Positions 16,108 through 25,493 are shown, numbered from the stretch's first letter. The stretch: DNA of 64,000 nucleotides from G965220825 sp965220825 (GCA_965220825.1 OZ244839.1:1798001-1862000), one strand, 5' to 3'. The notes: a model not told the origin generated them from the letters alone. Made by a program: numbers and translations.

Positions 16108-16895
16108 AACTGAGAACACAGACAAGGGTGCGGGCCGTTGCCGGGCGCCTTTCCATGGGGAGAGCCGGTTCGCTGGCGGCTCTGGCAACGGCACTGCTGG
16201 TATCGGCACTCTCTACATATGCACCTTCAGCAGCGGCGATGCAGATCCTGGAGGCGGCGGACCATGCCGAACTCCGGGCCAGCGTCTCGGCGACGGCGGT
16301 GAGTCGGATCGCGCTCGCGGACGACCGTATCGCGCGGGTGGTGCGGAGCCCCGACGGGTTCGAGGTCGAGCATGACGCGAAGCGCGGCGACCTCTATCTC
16401 AGGCCCCGCGCCGGAACGGCCGCTGCCGGCGCAAAGCCGGGGGACGCGACGGTGCTGTTCCTCGGCACCGAGAAGGGCTTCACCTATCGGCTGACCCTGG
16501 CGGTCTCGAAGCGGGATTCGGCCCAGATCCTGATTCGCAACGCCGATGCGGCAGCGACGCGCGAGGACCAGGCCAACGAGGGCGACCCGCGCATTGCCGG
16601 GCTGATCAAGCTCGTCCGCGCGGTGGCGCGGCGCGAGCCGCTGCCGGGCTATGCGATCGCAGCGGGCGTGCCGGCGGGACCCGGAGCACACGATCGCGTG
16701 GTCGAGACCTGGCAAGGGCCGGCCTTCACCGCGCTGGTCGTCGAGACGGATCCCGACGGCGCCGAGGACGCGGCATCGCTCGCGGCGCGCTTCGCGCCTC
16801 GCGTCGCGGCGGCCTGGCTGTCCGATCCCGGCACGGGGCCGACCGGCGGGCGTCTCGCGGTGATCGTGCGCGAACGCGCGGGAGACGTCCGATGA
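16104..16895 (+). CDS. traK: TraK, outer-membrane secretin-like/VirB9-related component
   Basis: 263 residues from a GTG at 16104, preceded by a GGGAGGAG site inside traE; its first bases overlap the traE stop. Signal peptide about residues 15-47 ending SAAA. The mature part (ILEAADHAELRASVSATAVS, then RIARVVRSPDGFEVEHDAKRG) matches TraK. With TraB and TraV it forms the outer-membrane core complex of F-type systems. Confidence 0.85.
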   Translation: MKLRTQTRVRAVAGRLSMGRAGSLAALATALLVSALSTYAPSAAAMQILEAADHAELRASVSATAVSRIALADDRIARVVRSPDGFEVEHDAKRGDLYLRPRAGTAAAGAKPGDATVLFLGTEKGFTYRLTLAVSKRDSAQILIRNADAAATREDQANEGDPRIAGLIKLVRAVARREPLPGYAIAAGVPAGPGAHDRVVETWQGPAFTALVVETDPDGAEDAASLAARFAPRVAAAWLSDPGTGPTGGRLAVIVRERAGDVR

Positions 16896-18118
16896 GCGCC
16901 GCAGCGGTGCGGGACAGCGACACCCGCCGCGTGCGCCAGCGCCAGCTGCTGCTGTTCTCGGGCCTGGCCGCCGGTCTGCTGATCCTGTTCGCCCTCTGGC
17001 TGACGGCCTCTTCGGACAAGGCGCCGGCTCCGGCGCCCCGCATCGACGCCGAACTCGCCGATCCGGGCACGGCCGAGGAGAGCTGGACCCGGCGCTCGGA
17101 GGCCCGCATCGGCGTGGTCGAGCGGCGGGTCCGGGAGATGGAAGCCGAGAGCCGGCGGCTCGTCCAGGAGAACGACCAACTGCGAGCCCAACTGCAGAAG
17201 AACGCCAACGATGCGCGCCATGTCATCGACCGCCAGGCGGCGATGATCGAGGATTTTGAGCGCAAGCAACGGACAGCCCCCGCAACGACGGCGCCCAATG
17301 CGAACCTCTTCGTGCCGGGCAGCGCGGGGCGGGCGAGCACCCGCTCCGAACCCGCAGCGGGCGACATGCTCGGCACGACGCCGCTGATCCGCAACTTCGA
17401 GCTCGAGAAGGCGCCTGCCGAGCAAACCCGAGGCGATGCCGCCCGGCCCCTCTCCTACTGGCTGCCGGCGGGCAGCCATGCCGAGGCGGTGGTGCTGGCG
17501 GGCGTCGATGCGTCGGCCGGCGTCGCCTCCCAGGGCGATCCGCGCCCGGTCCTGCTGCGCATTACCGGGCCGGCCTGGACGGCGGCCGCCGACGGAAAAG
17601 CGGAGAGCGTCGATCTCGCCGGCTGCACGATCGTGGCCTCGGCCCATGGCGATCTCTCCTCGGAGAAGGTCTATGCCCGGCTCCGCACGCTGACCTGCGC
17701 CGGCGAGACGCCCGGCACCGTTATCGAGACGGAAGTCGCGGGCTTCGTCGCCGGCGCCGGCAAGGCAGGCGTGCGCGGACCGGTGGTGAGCCGCGAGGGC
17801 GCGCTGGTGGAGAAGGCGTTCCTGGCCGGACTGGTCTCGGGCGCCGGCCAGAGCGTCTCGACCGCGTTCCAGCCCCAGGCAGTCGCCTCCGGCGGCACGG
17901 CGGCGGTTGCGAACACCGGGCTTGCCGATATCGGCCGCGCCGGTCTCGGCGCCGGCGCGGGCACGGCCGGGCGCAAGGTCGCCGACTATCTGATCCGCCG
18001 CGCCGAACAATATCAGCCGGTGATCCAGCTGCAGGCCGGCACGCCGGTCACGGTGGTGTTCATCGAAGGCGCCCGTCTCGACGGGCAGACAGACGATCCG
18101 AAGGAGACGAGACAATGA
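16892..18118 (+). CDS. traB: TraB, VirB10-like scaffold of the F-type T4SS
   Basis: 408 residues with ATGA overlap to traK. Cytoplasmic N-terminus, one membrane helix about 17-42, coiled coil about 62-120 (RRVREMEAESRRLVQENDQL), proline-rich spacer and a C-terminal VirB10-like beta domain containing YWLPAGSHAEAVVLAGVDA and VKRGTPVTVVF-like LQAGTPVTVVFIEGA. Bridges inner membrane and outer-membrane TraK/TraV. Confidence 0.88.
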   Translation: MSAAAVRDSDTRRVRQRQLLLFSGLAAGLLILFALWLTASSDKAPAPAPRIDAELADPGTAEESWTRRSEARIGVVERRVREMEAESRRLVQENDQLRAQLQKNANDARHVIDRQAAMIEDFERKQRTAPATTAPNANLFVPGSAGRASTRSEPAAGDMLGTTPLIRNFELEKAPAEQTRGDAARPLSYWLPAGSHAEAVVLAGVDASAGVASQGDPRPVLLRITGPAWTAAADGKAESVDLAGCTIVASAHGDLSSEKVYARLRTLTCAGETPGTVIETEVAGFVAGAGKAGVRGPVVSREGALVEKAFLAGLVSGAGQSVSTAFQPQAVASGGTAAVANTGLADIGRAGLGAGAGTAGRKVADYLIRRAEQYQPVIQLQAGTPVTVVFIEGARLDGQTDDPKETRQ

Positions 18119-18699
18119 CCGGACGGTTTGCCGCGCCCGCCGCGATCGCGCTTGCGATGCTGCTCGCGGGCTGCGCCGGGCGCCATGTGGGCGATGCCTG
18201 GCAGTGCCCGCTGGCGCAGGGGAAGGTCTGCGCAAGTGTCGGGGCCGCCGATCCGGCGGTCCCGGAGACCCCGGCGGCAGACACGCTGGTGCGCACGCGG
18301 CCGCTCTACGAGGCCGTGCCCCGGTCCGAGGCGGTGTCGCGGGAGGAAGCCGCTGCGGACTGCGCACGCGGCTGCAGCCCCTTCGCCTGGCTCGCCGAGC
18401 TGTGCGTCGCGGAGGACAACGCCGGGAACAGGGATGAGAACGGCGCAGCGAGTGAGCAGGCCGCCCCGGCCCTGTCGGCGGAGCCGGCAGCCGGCGCGCG
18501 ACCGTGCGATGTCGTGCACGAGGCGGAGACGCCCGCCTCGGACGATCTGGCGGTCGTCGAGACCGGGACCGACGATCTGCGCCTGCCGGAAACGGTGGGT
18601 CGGGTCTGGATCGGGCCGTTCGTCGATGCCGACGGCGTCTATCGCGAGGCGGCTTATGTGCGGGTCGTGCTGGCGCCGGCCGCCTGGAGGCTCGACTGA
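18115..18699 (+). CDS. traV: TraV, outer-membrane lipoprotein of the F-type T4SS
   Basis: 194 residues with ATGA overlap to traB. A lipobox LLAGC near residue 20 follows a hydrophobic signal. The mature protein is Cys-poor apart from CPLAQGKVCAS and CARGCSPF, and ends with a conserved-looking RVWIGPFVDADGVYREAAYV segment typical of TraV C-termini. Anchors the TraK-TraB core to the outer membrane. Confidence 0.85.
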   Translation: MTGRFAAPAAIALAMLLAGCAGRHVGDAWQCPLAQGKVCASVGAADPAVPETPAADTLVRTRPLYEAVPRSEAVSREEAAADCARGCSPFAWLAELCVAEDNAGNRDENGAASEQAAPALSAEPAAGARPCDVVHEAETPASDDLAVVETGTDDLRLPETVGRVWIGPFVDADGVYREAAYVRVVLAPAAWRLD

Positions 18700-21257
18700 T
18701 GCTGGCCCGCCTCATGGACCTCTTCGAGGGGCCGGCGGCGCTCGAGCCCCGCACGCTCCCCGAGATGCCGGCCTCGCTGATGTCGCTCCTGCCCTGGCGC
18801 GCCTTCGACGAGCGCTCCGAACTCTATGTCAATGCCGCCAGCACCGGCTTCGTGCTCGAACTGCCGCCGTTCGCCGGCATCGACGCCGAGACTCTGGGCG
18901 CGCTCGCCGGAACCCTCGCCGACGCCGCGCCCGAGCGCTGCACGCTGCAGGTGATCCACTGGGCGAGCCCGCGCTTCGGCGCCGCACTCGACGCCTGGGC
19001 CGCGCCGCGCTTGCAACAGGGCGGCGTGCAGGCCGGCATGGCGGTCCGCCGGGCGCGGCTGCTCGAACCGGCGGGCTGGCGGCCGCTCCATCCGGGCGGG
19101 CCGCCCTTCACCCTCTCCGACTACCGGCTGTTCGTCGCCGCCTCGCTCGCCGGGCCGCCCGGCCCGGTAACGGAGACCGCGCTCGGCTCCTTCCGCCGCG
19201 CGCTCGAAGGCACGCTCGCCTCGACCGGCGCCGGCACGCGCCGCCTCGCCCCCGATGCGCTGCTCTCGCTCGCCGCCGAACTCACCGCCCCCGACCTGGC
19301 GGGCGCCCATGACGGCGGCTGCAACCGCCCTCAGCGGCGCTGGTCGCCGCGCGATCCGCTGCATCTGCAATGCGCCGCGCCGGGCCGCGCGCTTTCGGTG
19401 GCGCCGACCGGCCTGCTCTTCCATCATCCCGACGGCACCGACATCGCCGTCCGGGTGCTGGCCGCGGTCACCTTCCCCGAGGTCTGGCCGGGCTGGCGCG
19501 GCAATGCGCTGATCGGCGACTTCCACCGCGACTTCCTGCAGCCCGGCTGCCCGGTGCTCACCTGCCTCACCGTCTCCACCGGCGAGGCCGCCGACGGCGA
19601 GCGCGCGATCCTGAAGTCGGCCCGCGCCACCCAGCAGGCCGGCACCGGCATCGCCCGCTACCTGCCGGGTCTCGCCGAGCGGGCGCGCGACTGGCAGACC
19701 GTCACCGAGCGCCTCAAGGACGGCGAGCGGCTGGTCAAGGCCTGCTGCTTCACCGCCGTCTATGCCCCGCCCGACGCCATCGACGAGGCCGAACAGGCGG
19801 TGCGCGCCATCTATCACGGCCAGGGCTGGCGGGTGACGGCCGAACGCTATGTCCATCTCCCCTCCTGGCTCGGCTGCCTGCCCATGGTCCCGGCGGGCGG
19901 GATCGACGCCGATCTCGCCCGCATGGGGCGCATGAAGACGCTGCTGACCTCGGCCGCCGTCAGTCTGGCGCCGCTCCATGGCGAGTGGCGCGGCCAGGGC
20001 GGGCGCATCGACGCCCCGCCGGCGCTGCTGCTGGTCGGACGGCGCGGCCAGCCCGCCGGCTGGTCGCCGTTCGCCAACGAGGCCGGCAACTACAATGTAG
20101 CGGTCACGGGCAAGTCGGGCTCCGGCAAGTCGGTGCTGATGCAGGAGCTGGTCGCCGGCATCGTCGGCGCCGGCGGCGAGGCCGTGGTGATCGACGACGG
20201 GCGCTCCTTCCAGCACACGGCGGAAGCCCTCGACGGCGCCTTCATCGCCTTCGGGCGAGACCCCGCCTGTCTCAACCCCTTCGCCATGCTCGACGCCGAG
20301 ACGGCCGCGCGCGACAGCGACTATCGCGAAGAATGCTTCGCCATGCTGGCGAGCGTCGTCTCGCGCATGTGCCGGCGAAGGGGCGCGATCGACGATATCG
20401 AGGCGGCGCTGATCGACGAGGCCATCGCCGGCGCCTGGGACGAGGCCGGGAGCGAAGCCGATCTCGCCACCGTGCGCGCCCGTCTCGAAGCGCGCGGCGA
20501 CCGGCGGGCGAGCGACATGGCGGTGGCGCTGGGCCCCTGGTGTCCGGGCGGCGCGCTCGGGCGGCTCTTCGCCGGCTCCGAGACGCCCCGGCTCGACCGG
20601 GCGCTCACCGTGTTCGAACTCGGCGAGTTGAAGGGGCGCGGCGACCTCCAGGCGGTGGTGCTGATGCTGGTGGTCTTCCTGGCGACCCAGCGCATGTATC
20701 ACGGGGCGCGCACGAGGCCGAAGGCGATCGTCATCGACGAGGCCTGGGACCTGCTCGCCGGCGAGGACAGCCGCGCCTTCCTGGAAGGCGCGGCGCGACG
20801 CGCCCGGAAGTATCGCGGCGCGCTCGTCACCGGCACCCAGTCGGTCAACGACTATTACGCCAACCCGGCGGCGCGCGCCGCCTGGGAGAATGCCGACTGG
20901 ACGATCTTCCTTGCGAGCAAGGACGAGTCGATCGAGCTGCTGAAGGAAGAGAAGCGCATCCATTGCGATCCCGGCATGGAGCGGGCGCTCAAGAGCCTCG
21001 CGACGGTGGACGGGCGCTGGGCCGAGCTGGTGCTGCACGGCCCCGATGGCTGGCGCGTCGCGCGCCTCGTGCTCGATCCCTGGTCGGTGGCGCTCTTCTC
21101 CTCGCGCGGCCCGGCCTTCGCCGAAGTGGAGCGACTCAAGGCCGAAGGGCTCTCGACGGTGGAAGCCATCGACCGGATCGCGGGCGAGCCGGGCGAGAGC
21201 GCCCCATTTTTTGAACCCGAGAAAGAACAAACAGCTAACAGAGGAGAGCGCAGATGA
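18699..21257 (+). CDS. traC: TraC, VirB4-like ATPase of the F-type T4SS
   Basis: 852 residues from the ATG at 18699 (TGATG with traV). N-terminal TraC domain, then Walker A GKSGSGKS near residue 470 and Walker B AIVIDEAWDLL near 680, followed by GTQSVNDYY and KDESIE motifs found in VirB4/TraC. Energises pilus extension and substrate translocation from the cytoplasmic face. The downstream gene starts within its stop (ATGA). Confidence 0.93.
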   Translation: MLARLMDLFEGPAALEPRTLPEMPASLMSLLPWRAFDERSELYVNAASTGFVLELPPFAGIDAETLGALAGTLADAAPERCTLQVIHWASPRFGAALDAWAAPRLQQGGVQAGMAVRRARLLEPAGWRPLHPGGPPFTLSDYRLFVAASLAGPPGPVTETALGSFRRALEGTLASTGAGTRRLAPDALLSLAAELTAPDLAGAHDGGCNRPQRRWSPRDPLHLQCAAPGRALSVAPTGLLFHHPDGTDIAVRVLAAVTFPEVWPGWRGNALIGDFHRDFLQPGCPVLTCLTVSTGEAADGERAILKSARATQQAGTGIARYLPGLAERARDWQTVTERLKDGERLVKACCFTAVYAPPDAIDEAEQAVRAIYHGQGWRVTAERYVHLPSWLGCLPMVPAGGIDADLARMGRMKTLLTSAAVSLAPLHGEWRGQGGRIDAPPALLLVGRRGQPAGWSPFANEAGNYNVAVTGKSGSGKSVLMQELVAGIVGAGGEAVVIDDGRSFQHTAEALDGAFIAFGRDPACLNPFAMLDAETAARDSDYREECFAMLASVVSRMCRRRGAIDDIEAALIDEAIAGAWDEAGSEADLATVRARLEARGDRRASDMAVALGPWCPGGALGRLFAGSETPRLDRALTVFELGELKGRGDLQAVVLMLVVFLATQRMYHGARTRPKAIVIDEAWDLLAGEDSRAFLEGAARRARKYRGALVTGTQSVNDYYANPAARAAWENADWTIFLASKDESIELLKEEKRIHCDPGMERALKSLATVDGRWAELVLHGPDGWRVARLVLDPWSVALFSSRGPAFAEVERLKAEGLSTVEAIDRIAGEPGESAPFFEPEKEQTANRGERR

Positions 21258-21928
21258 GCGCAGGACAGAGCAGGCGCGCGCGAGGCGCGGGCCATGAGAG
21301 GAAGCGGGCGCCCCGCTGGCCGCAGGACGCGGAAGCGCTGACCGCCGCCGATATCGACTTCGAGGCGCTCGCCCATGTGCTGGCCAACAGCTGCCGCTGG
21401 GGCGGGCGAACGCGGCGCTTCCTCTCGGCCGCCCAGCATGCGGTGGTGGCGAGCGAGGAGATCGAGGCCCTCGACGGGCTCGCTGCCGGAGAGCGGCGGG
21501 TGCTGGCGCTTCACGCGCTGCTGCAGCCTGCCCGCATCGCCTGGCTGGGCGACGCGGAGGCCGCGGCCTCGCAGCGCGCCACGGAACGGGCGAGGCGGCT
21601 CGGCGGCGGCATCGACCGGGCGGTTCGCGAGGCCGCCGGGCTGGACGCGGAGCCGAGCGAGGCCGAGGCGGAGCTGCTCCGCTTCGTCTTCCGCATGACG
21701 GATGCAGCCGAGCGCCGCGATCTCGAAGACGCCGGAATCCCGAGCGCCGCCGGCGCGGCCTTCCCGCCGGCCAGACGCCGCATCCGGGCGCTCGGACCGG
21801 GACGCGCCGCAAGGGTGTGGCTCGCTCGTCTCAGGGAACTGCAAGGCCCGCCAGGCGAAGCAGGGCAGCAGGAAGCCCCGCATGACGACCGCCAGGAAGA
21901 GGAGGTTCTCGATGCACGCGCAGCGTAA
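21254..21928 (+). CDS. HD-hydrolase-like protein with degenerate active site
   Basis: 224 residues, ATGA overlap with traC. Residues about 38-160 resemble YfbR/HD-type phosphohydrolases seen in conjugative operons: RFLSAAQHAVVAS retains the first histidine (H62), but the position of the HD doublet reads ALLQPARIAWLGD (residues 88-100) instead of LLHDAxExxxGD. A later MTDAAERRD could keep the last aspartate. It is probably catalytically dead or repurposed. The extra C-terminal tail is charged. Placement between traC and trbI is not part of the F plasmid order. Confidence 0.6.
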   Translation: MSAGQSRRARGAGHERKRAPRWPQDAEALTAADIDFEALAHVLANSCRWGGRTRRFLSAAQHAVVASEEIEALDGLAAGERRVLALHALLQPARIAWLGDAEAAASQRATERARRLGGGIDRAVREAAGLDAEPSEAEAELLRFVFRMTDAAERRDLEDAGIPSAAGAAFPPARRRIRALGPGRAARVWLARLRELQGPPGEAGQQEAPHDDRQEEEVLDARAA

Positions 21929-22151
21929 GCGGCGGCCGCCCCGCATTCGGGTGGTGCGCGACACCGAGCAGGTGTTCCGCCAGGCGATCCTGGCGGGCGT
22001 GCTCTCGGCCGAGCGCGGGCACTGCAACTGGGCCGGCCACTATCTCTACATGTATCACGACGAGGACGGCGCGGCCTGGTTCAAGCACCGCGACAGCCGC
22101 GCGTACGTCTCCATGTCGGCGCACCGCTGCGCGGCGGGAGACGCATCGTGA
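21912..22151 (+). CDS. Small hypothetical protein in the tra operon
   Basis: 79 residues from an ATG inside the end of the HD-like gene. Basic start (MHAQRKRRPPRIRVVRD) and an aromatic/His-rich second half (NWAGHYLYMYHDEDGAAWFK). No family recognised. Its stop overlaps the GTG start of trbI. The tight packing and lack of another frame with better coding supports it as real. Confidence 0.6.
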   Translation: MHAQRKRRPPRIRVVRDTEQVFRQAILAGVLSAERGHCNWAGHYLYMYHDEDGAAWFKHRDSRAYVSMSAHRCAAGDAS

Positions 22152-22516
22152 GCGAGCTCCGGGTCCTGCTGGCCGCCATGATGCTCGCCGCCGGCGTGGC
22201 GGCTGCGGTGTCGGCCGGGATCGTGAAGCTCGGCGCCCAGGATGGGCCGACGGTCGCAAGCGTCCGCCTGGCGGAGATCGTGGCGGCGGAAAGCGCCGTC
22301 GTGGCGAAGGCCGATGCGGAAACGGTTGCGGCGGCGACCCGCGCCTGGGCACGGGCGCTGGAAGCGGCGCTGGCCGAAGTGGCGGCGCGTCACGGCGCGG
22401 TGCTGCTCCCCGCACGCGCGGTTGCAGCCGGCGCGCCCGACCTGACGGGCGCGGTCGAGGCGGCAATGGCGCGCATTCTCGGGCGCACCATGCCCGACGC
22501 GGAGGCCGGGCGATGA
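22148..22516 (+). CDS. trbI: TrbI-like F-type conjugation protein
   Basis: 122 residues from a GTG that overlaps the previous stop. One N-terminal membrane segment (about 5-27), an alanine-rich helical periplasmic part and a central ARHGAVLLPARAVAAGAPDLT stretch resembling the VIDxxxVlxgapDIT region of TrbI, ending in TGAVEAAMARIL. In F, TrbI influences pilus retraction. Confidence 0.75.
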   Translation: MSELRVLLAAMMLAAGVAAAVSAGIVKLGAQDGPTVASVRLAEIVAAESAVVAKADAETVAAATRAWARALEAALAEVAARHGAVLLPARAVAAGAPDLTGAVEAAMARILGRTMPDAEAGR

Positions 22517-23103
22517 CCGCCCCGGCGACGGTCCGGCTCAACCCGCGACGGCGTGCATCGGCCCGCCGCGCGACGGTGGCGCTCGGGGTCATGGCGGCGC
22601 TGGCGGGCCTCTGGCTCGCGCTCGCCTCCCGCGTTCATGTCAATGCGAGCTGGTCCGACGGCGCCTGGGGCTATCTGCTGCTGCCGCTTGTGAGCGCGCC
22701 CGCGATCGGCGACCGGGTGCTGTTCGAGCCGCCCGAGGCGGTGGACTCCCCGGTGCCCTGGCTCAAGACCGTCCGCGGCCTGCCGGGCGCGGCGGTCTCG
22801 GTGGACGCGGATCGTATTGTGCGTATCGACGGCGTGCCGTTGGGGCGCGCCAAGGTGCGGGCCATCGATGGACGAGCGCTCGTTCCGGTGGCGTCCGGCA
22901 TCGTCCCGCCCGGCCACTACTTTCTCCATGCCGATCATCCCGACAGTCATGACAGCCGCTATGCGGAGATCGGGCCGGTGCCCGTGGAACGCATTCTCGG
23001 GCGCGCCATCGCCCTGCCCGACCTCCCCTGGCTCGGCCTCGAAGGACCGCTGACCGGCCCGCAGCACGTCCGACATGCCGATAGCAGCGAGGCGCCGCGA
23101 TGA
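22513..23103 (+). CDS. S26-type signal peptidase (conjugative TraF-peptidase family)
   Basis: 196 residues, ATGA overlap with trbI. One N-terminal membrane helix (about 20-40), catalytic Ser about S48 in NASWSDGAWGYLLLP, general-base K85 in PWLKTVRGLPG, and a C-terminal box YFLHADHPDSHDSRYAEIGP. Matches the RP4 TraF/S26C peptidases that mature and cyclise pilin; this is absent from the F plasmid operon, so the pilin at 14944 may be processed differently from F pilin (inference). Confidence 0.85.
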   Translation: MTAPATVRLNPRRRASARRATVALGVMAALAGLWLALASRVHVNASWSDGAWGYLLLPLVSAPAIGDRVLFEPPEAVDSPVPWLKTVRGLPGAAVSVDADRIVRIDGVPLGRAKVRAIDGRALVPVASGIVPPGHYFLHADHPDSHDSRYAEIGPVPVERILGRAIALPDLPWLGLEGPLTGPQHVRHADSSEAPR

Positions 23104-23747
23104 TCGGGTCTCGACTCATCTTCTCTGCGGCCTGTCTCGCCGCCCTCGCGCTCGCCCTGCCGGCCGGGGCGCACGATCTCGGCGTGCGTGGTGCGACCTG
23201 GCCGGTGGCCGAACCCGACCTGCTGGCCCGGATCGAGGCCCGGCTCACTGAATTGAAGAGTTCTGGCGAACTCGCCCGTCTTCAGCGCGAGGCGCGGGAA
23301 CGGGCGCGCGAGCGCATCGAGGCGCCGGATCGGATCGCCGGCATCGCGCCGGCGCGCGAGCGGCGGGTGCGCGTCTTCGATCCCGCAATCACCGTGGCCC
23401 AGGAGCTGCGCACGCCGGACGGCACGCTGCTCGCGGCGGCGGGCCAGCGTATCGACCCGCTGGCGGTGAAGCCGATGACCAAGGACCTGCTGTTCATCGA
23501 CGGCGGCCGTGAGGCGGAAGTGCAATGGGCACTCACACACGCGCGCGCCGCCACCGTCGTGCTGCTGGCGGGCAGGCCGCTCGACCTCGCGCGGCGCCAC
23601 GGCCGGCCCTTCTTCTTCGACCAGGGCGGGCGGCTCGCGGCGCGCTTCGGTCTCGCCTTCACGCCCAGCCTGGTGACGCAGGAGGGCGGCAGGCTTCGCA
23701 TCGACGAGATCCCGCTCGACGACCGCGACACGGAGCGCGACCGATGA
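23100..23747 (+). CDS. traW: TraW, F-type periplasmic assembly protein
   Basis: 215 residues with a Sec signal (cleavage after PAGA near residue 24), then the TraW hallmarks DLGVRGATWPVAEPDLL, FDPAITV and GQRIDPL near residues 120-125, and LLFIDGGREAEVQWA. Interacts with TrbC and TraU in pilus assembly. ATGA overlaps on both sides. Confidence 0.9.
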   Translation: MIGSRLIFSAACLAALALALPAGAHDLGVRGATWPVAEPDLLARIEARLTELKSSGELARLQREARERARERIEAPDRIAGIAPARERRVRVFDPAITVAQELRTPDGTLLAAAGQRIDPLAVKPMTKDLLFIDGGREAEVQWALTHARAATVVLLAGRPLDLARRHGRPFFFDQGGRLAARFGLAFTPSLVTQEGGRLRIDEIPLDDRDTERDR

Positions 23748-24742
23748 AGCGGCTCCTTCTCATCATCGCGGTCGTCGTCGGGGCTGCGGCCTCCGCTGGC
23801 GCGGCGCAGGCCCAGAGTTGCACCGGGCGCTTCGTCAACCCGGTCGCCGATGTGTGCTGGGAGTGCCTGTTCCCGATCTCCATCGGGCCGCTCTCGATCG
23901 GCTCGGCCGCGGGCGCGCTGGACACGCCCAATCCCTCCTCGCCGCTCTGCCTCTGCGGCTCGCCGATCCCGAGGATCGGCCTCTCGCTCGGGGTCTGGGA
24001 GCCGGCGCGGCTCATCGACGTGACCCGCGCCCCCTGGTGCTTCCCCAATCTCGGCGGGCTCACGGTCGATCCCGGCTTCCACGCCCCGCGCGGGCGCACC
24101 GCATCGTCCGGCGGCGACGGCGCATCCGGCTCGGTCTGGCACGCGCACTACTATGTCTATCCGCTGCTCTCCTGGATCGGCGTGCTGCTCGATATCGGCT
24201 GTCTCGACGGCGGCAGTCTCGACATCGCCTGGGTCTCGGAACTCGACCCGACCTGGCTCGACGACGAGCTCGCCTTCCTGCTGAACCCGGAGGCGGCGCT
24301 GTTCGCCTCGCTGCCGGCCCAGGCCGCCTGCGCTGCCGATTGCGCCGCGTCGTCTGCGGGCCTGCCGCAGGACGCGCTCTTCTGGTGCGCCGGCTGCCAG
24401 GGCGGCATGTATCCGCTCACCGGCAATGTCGCCGCCCATGTCGGCGGCGTGCAGGCCTCGCTGCTGACGGCCCAGCGCCTGCTCTACCGGCTCCACCGTC
24501 TCGGGCTGGCGCTCGGCAGCTCGGGCGAAGCCGCGCTCTGCGGACGCTACCCGATGCCGGTGATGAAGAAGTCCCAGTATCGCTGGCAGATGACCCAGCC
24601 GGTGCCCGCGACCTCGGCGCTCACCGGCTGCAACCCGACGGGCCGGTCCTCGGTGCTGTGGGAGACGCTGCGTGAACTTCCGGTCGCGGGCGAGAACTTC
24701 GGCTACCTGCTGTGGACCAAACGCAACTGTTGCCTCCTGTGA
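23744..24742 (+). CDS. traU: TraU, F-type DNA-transfer/pilus protein
   Basis: 332 residues from the ATG at 23744. Signal peptide to about 24, then a cysteine-rich mature protein: CTGRFVNPVADVCWECLFPI near the start, LCLCGSPIPRIGL, and a C-terminal CNPTGRSS / YLLWTKRNCCLL. This Cys pattern and the length are those of TraU. Periplasmic, needed for DNA transfer more than for pilus formation in F. Confidence 0.93.
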   Translation: MKRLLLIIAVVVGAAASAGAAQAQSCTGRFVNPVADVCWECLFPISIGPLSIGSAAGALDTPNPSSPLCLCGSPIPRIGLSLGVWEPARLIDVTRAPWCFPNLGGLTVDPGFHAPRGRTASSGGDGASGSVWHAHYYVYPLLSWIGVLLDIGCLDGGSLDIAWVSELDPTWLDDELAFLLNPEAALFASLPAQAACAADCAASSAGLPQDALFWCAGCQGGMYPLTGNVAAHVGGVQASLLTAQRLLYRLHRLGLALGSSGEAALCGRYPMPVMKKSQYRWQMTQPVPATSALTGCNPTGRSSVLWETLRELPVAGENFGYLLWTKRNCCLL

Positions 24743-24749
24743 GAACCAA

Positions 24750-25493
24750 ATGACACGCCTCAAGCCCATCCCCCTCCTCGCCGGCGCGCTGCTGCTCGCT
24801 TCCTGCTGCGGCCCGGCTCTCGCTGGCAACGATGCGCCGGCCATTGCGTCCGATGAAGACGCTGCGGTGCGCGCCCTGACCGAAGATATCCTGCGCAAGG
24901 CCGGCGGCGCCGGCGCGGAGAGCCTCGGCGACTGGACCCGCTCGGTGATCGAGCGCGCGCTGGAACGGGCCGGCGAAGCTGCGCGGCAAACCTCGACCGG
25001 TGAGAAGGCCGCCCCACTGCCGGCCGAACGCCATGCGGCGCGGACGGCAAAGGGCCTCACGGGCCGTCCGAACACGGCCGAAGTCCTGATCTTCATGAGC
25101 CTCTCGGTGCCATCGGCGAGCTGGACGCAGTGGGCCGGCGAAGCGGCGGCGACGGGTGTGCCGCTGGTGCTCCGGGGAGTCGCTGCGGAGGGTTTGCGCG
25201 CCACCGTGAAGGCGGTCGGCTCTCACCTTGGGGGCGCGAAGGCCGGCGTCGCCATCGACCCCCGCCTGTTCCGGCTCTTCGCCATCGAGCGGGTTCCGGC
25301 CGTGGTCGTGGTGCCGGGCGGTGTGCCCGCCTGCGCAAGCCCGGGCTGTGCGGACGACCCGGCGCCGGCGCACGACCGCGTGACCGGCAACATCGGCCTG
25401 GCGGCGGCCCTCGAAGCGGTCGCCGCGGAGGGCGAGACGGGACGGGAAACGGCGCAGCAGTTGCTCGCGCGACTGACGGGAGAGAGCCGATGA
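24750..25493 (+). CDS. trbC: TrbC, F-type periplasmic assembly protein
   Basis: 247 residues from the ATG at 24750 (MTRLKPIPLLAGALLLASCC); the open frame extends upstream into traU but this start fits the 7-bp gap and the signal peptide. The second half has the thioredoxin-like TrbC core: EVLIFMSLSVPSASWTQWAG, GVPLVLRGVA, and AIERVPAVVVVPGG. Works with TraW and TraU. Confidence 0.88.
   Translation: MTRLKPIPLLAGALLLASCCGPALAGNDAPAIASDEDAAVRALTEDILRKAGGAGAESLGDWTRSVIERALERAGEAARQTSTGEKAAPLPAERHAARTAKGLTGRPNTAEVLIFMSLSVPSASWTQWAGEAAATGVPLVLRGVAAEGLRATVKAVGSHLGGAKAGVAIDPRLFRLFAIERVPAVVVVPGGVPACASPGCADDPAPAHDRVTGNIGLAAALEAVAAEGETGRETAQQLLARLTGESR

Noticed and set aside
18654..21812. Very long open frame of about 1050 codons antisense to traC
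   Set aside because: It mirrors the codon positions of traC in GC-rich DNA and shows no family motif. traC on the other strand has Walker motifs and operon coupling.
23282..25204. 640-codon minus-strand frame opposite traW/traU/trbC
   Set aside because: Arg/Ala-rich shadow without motifs.
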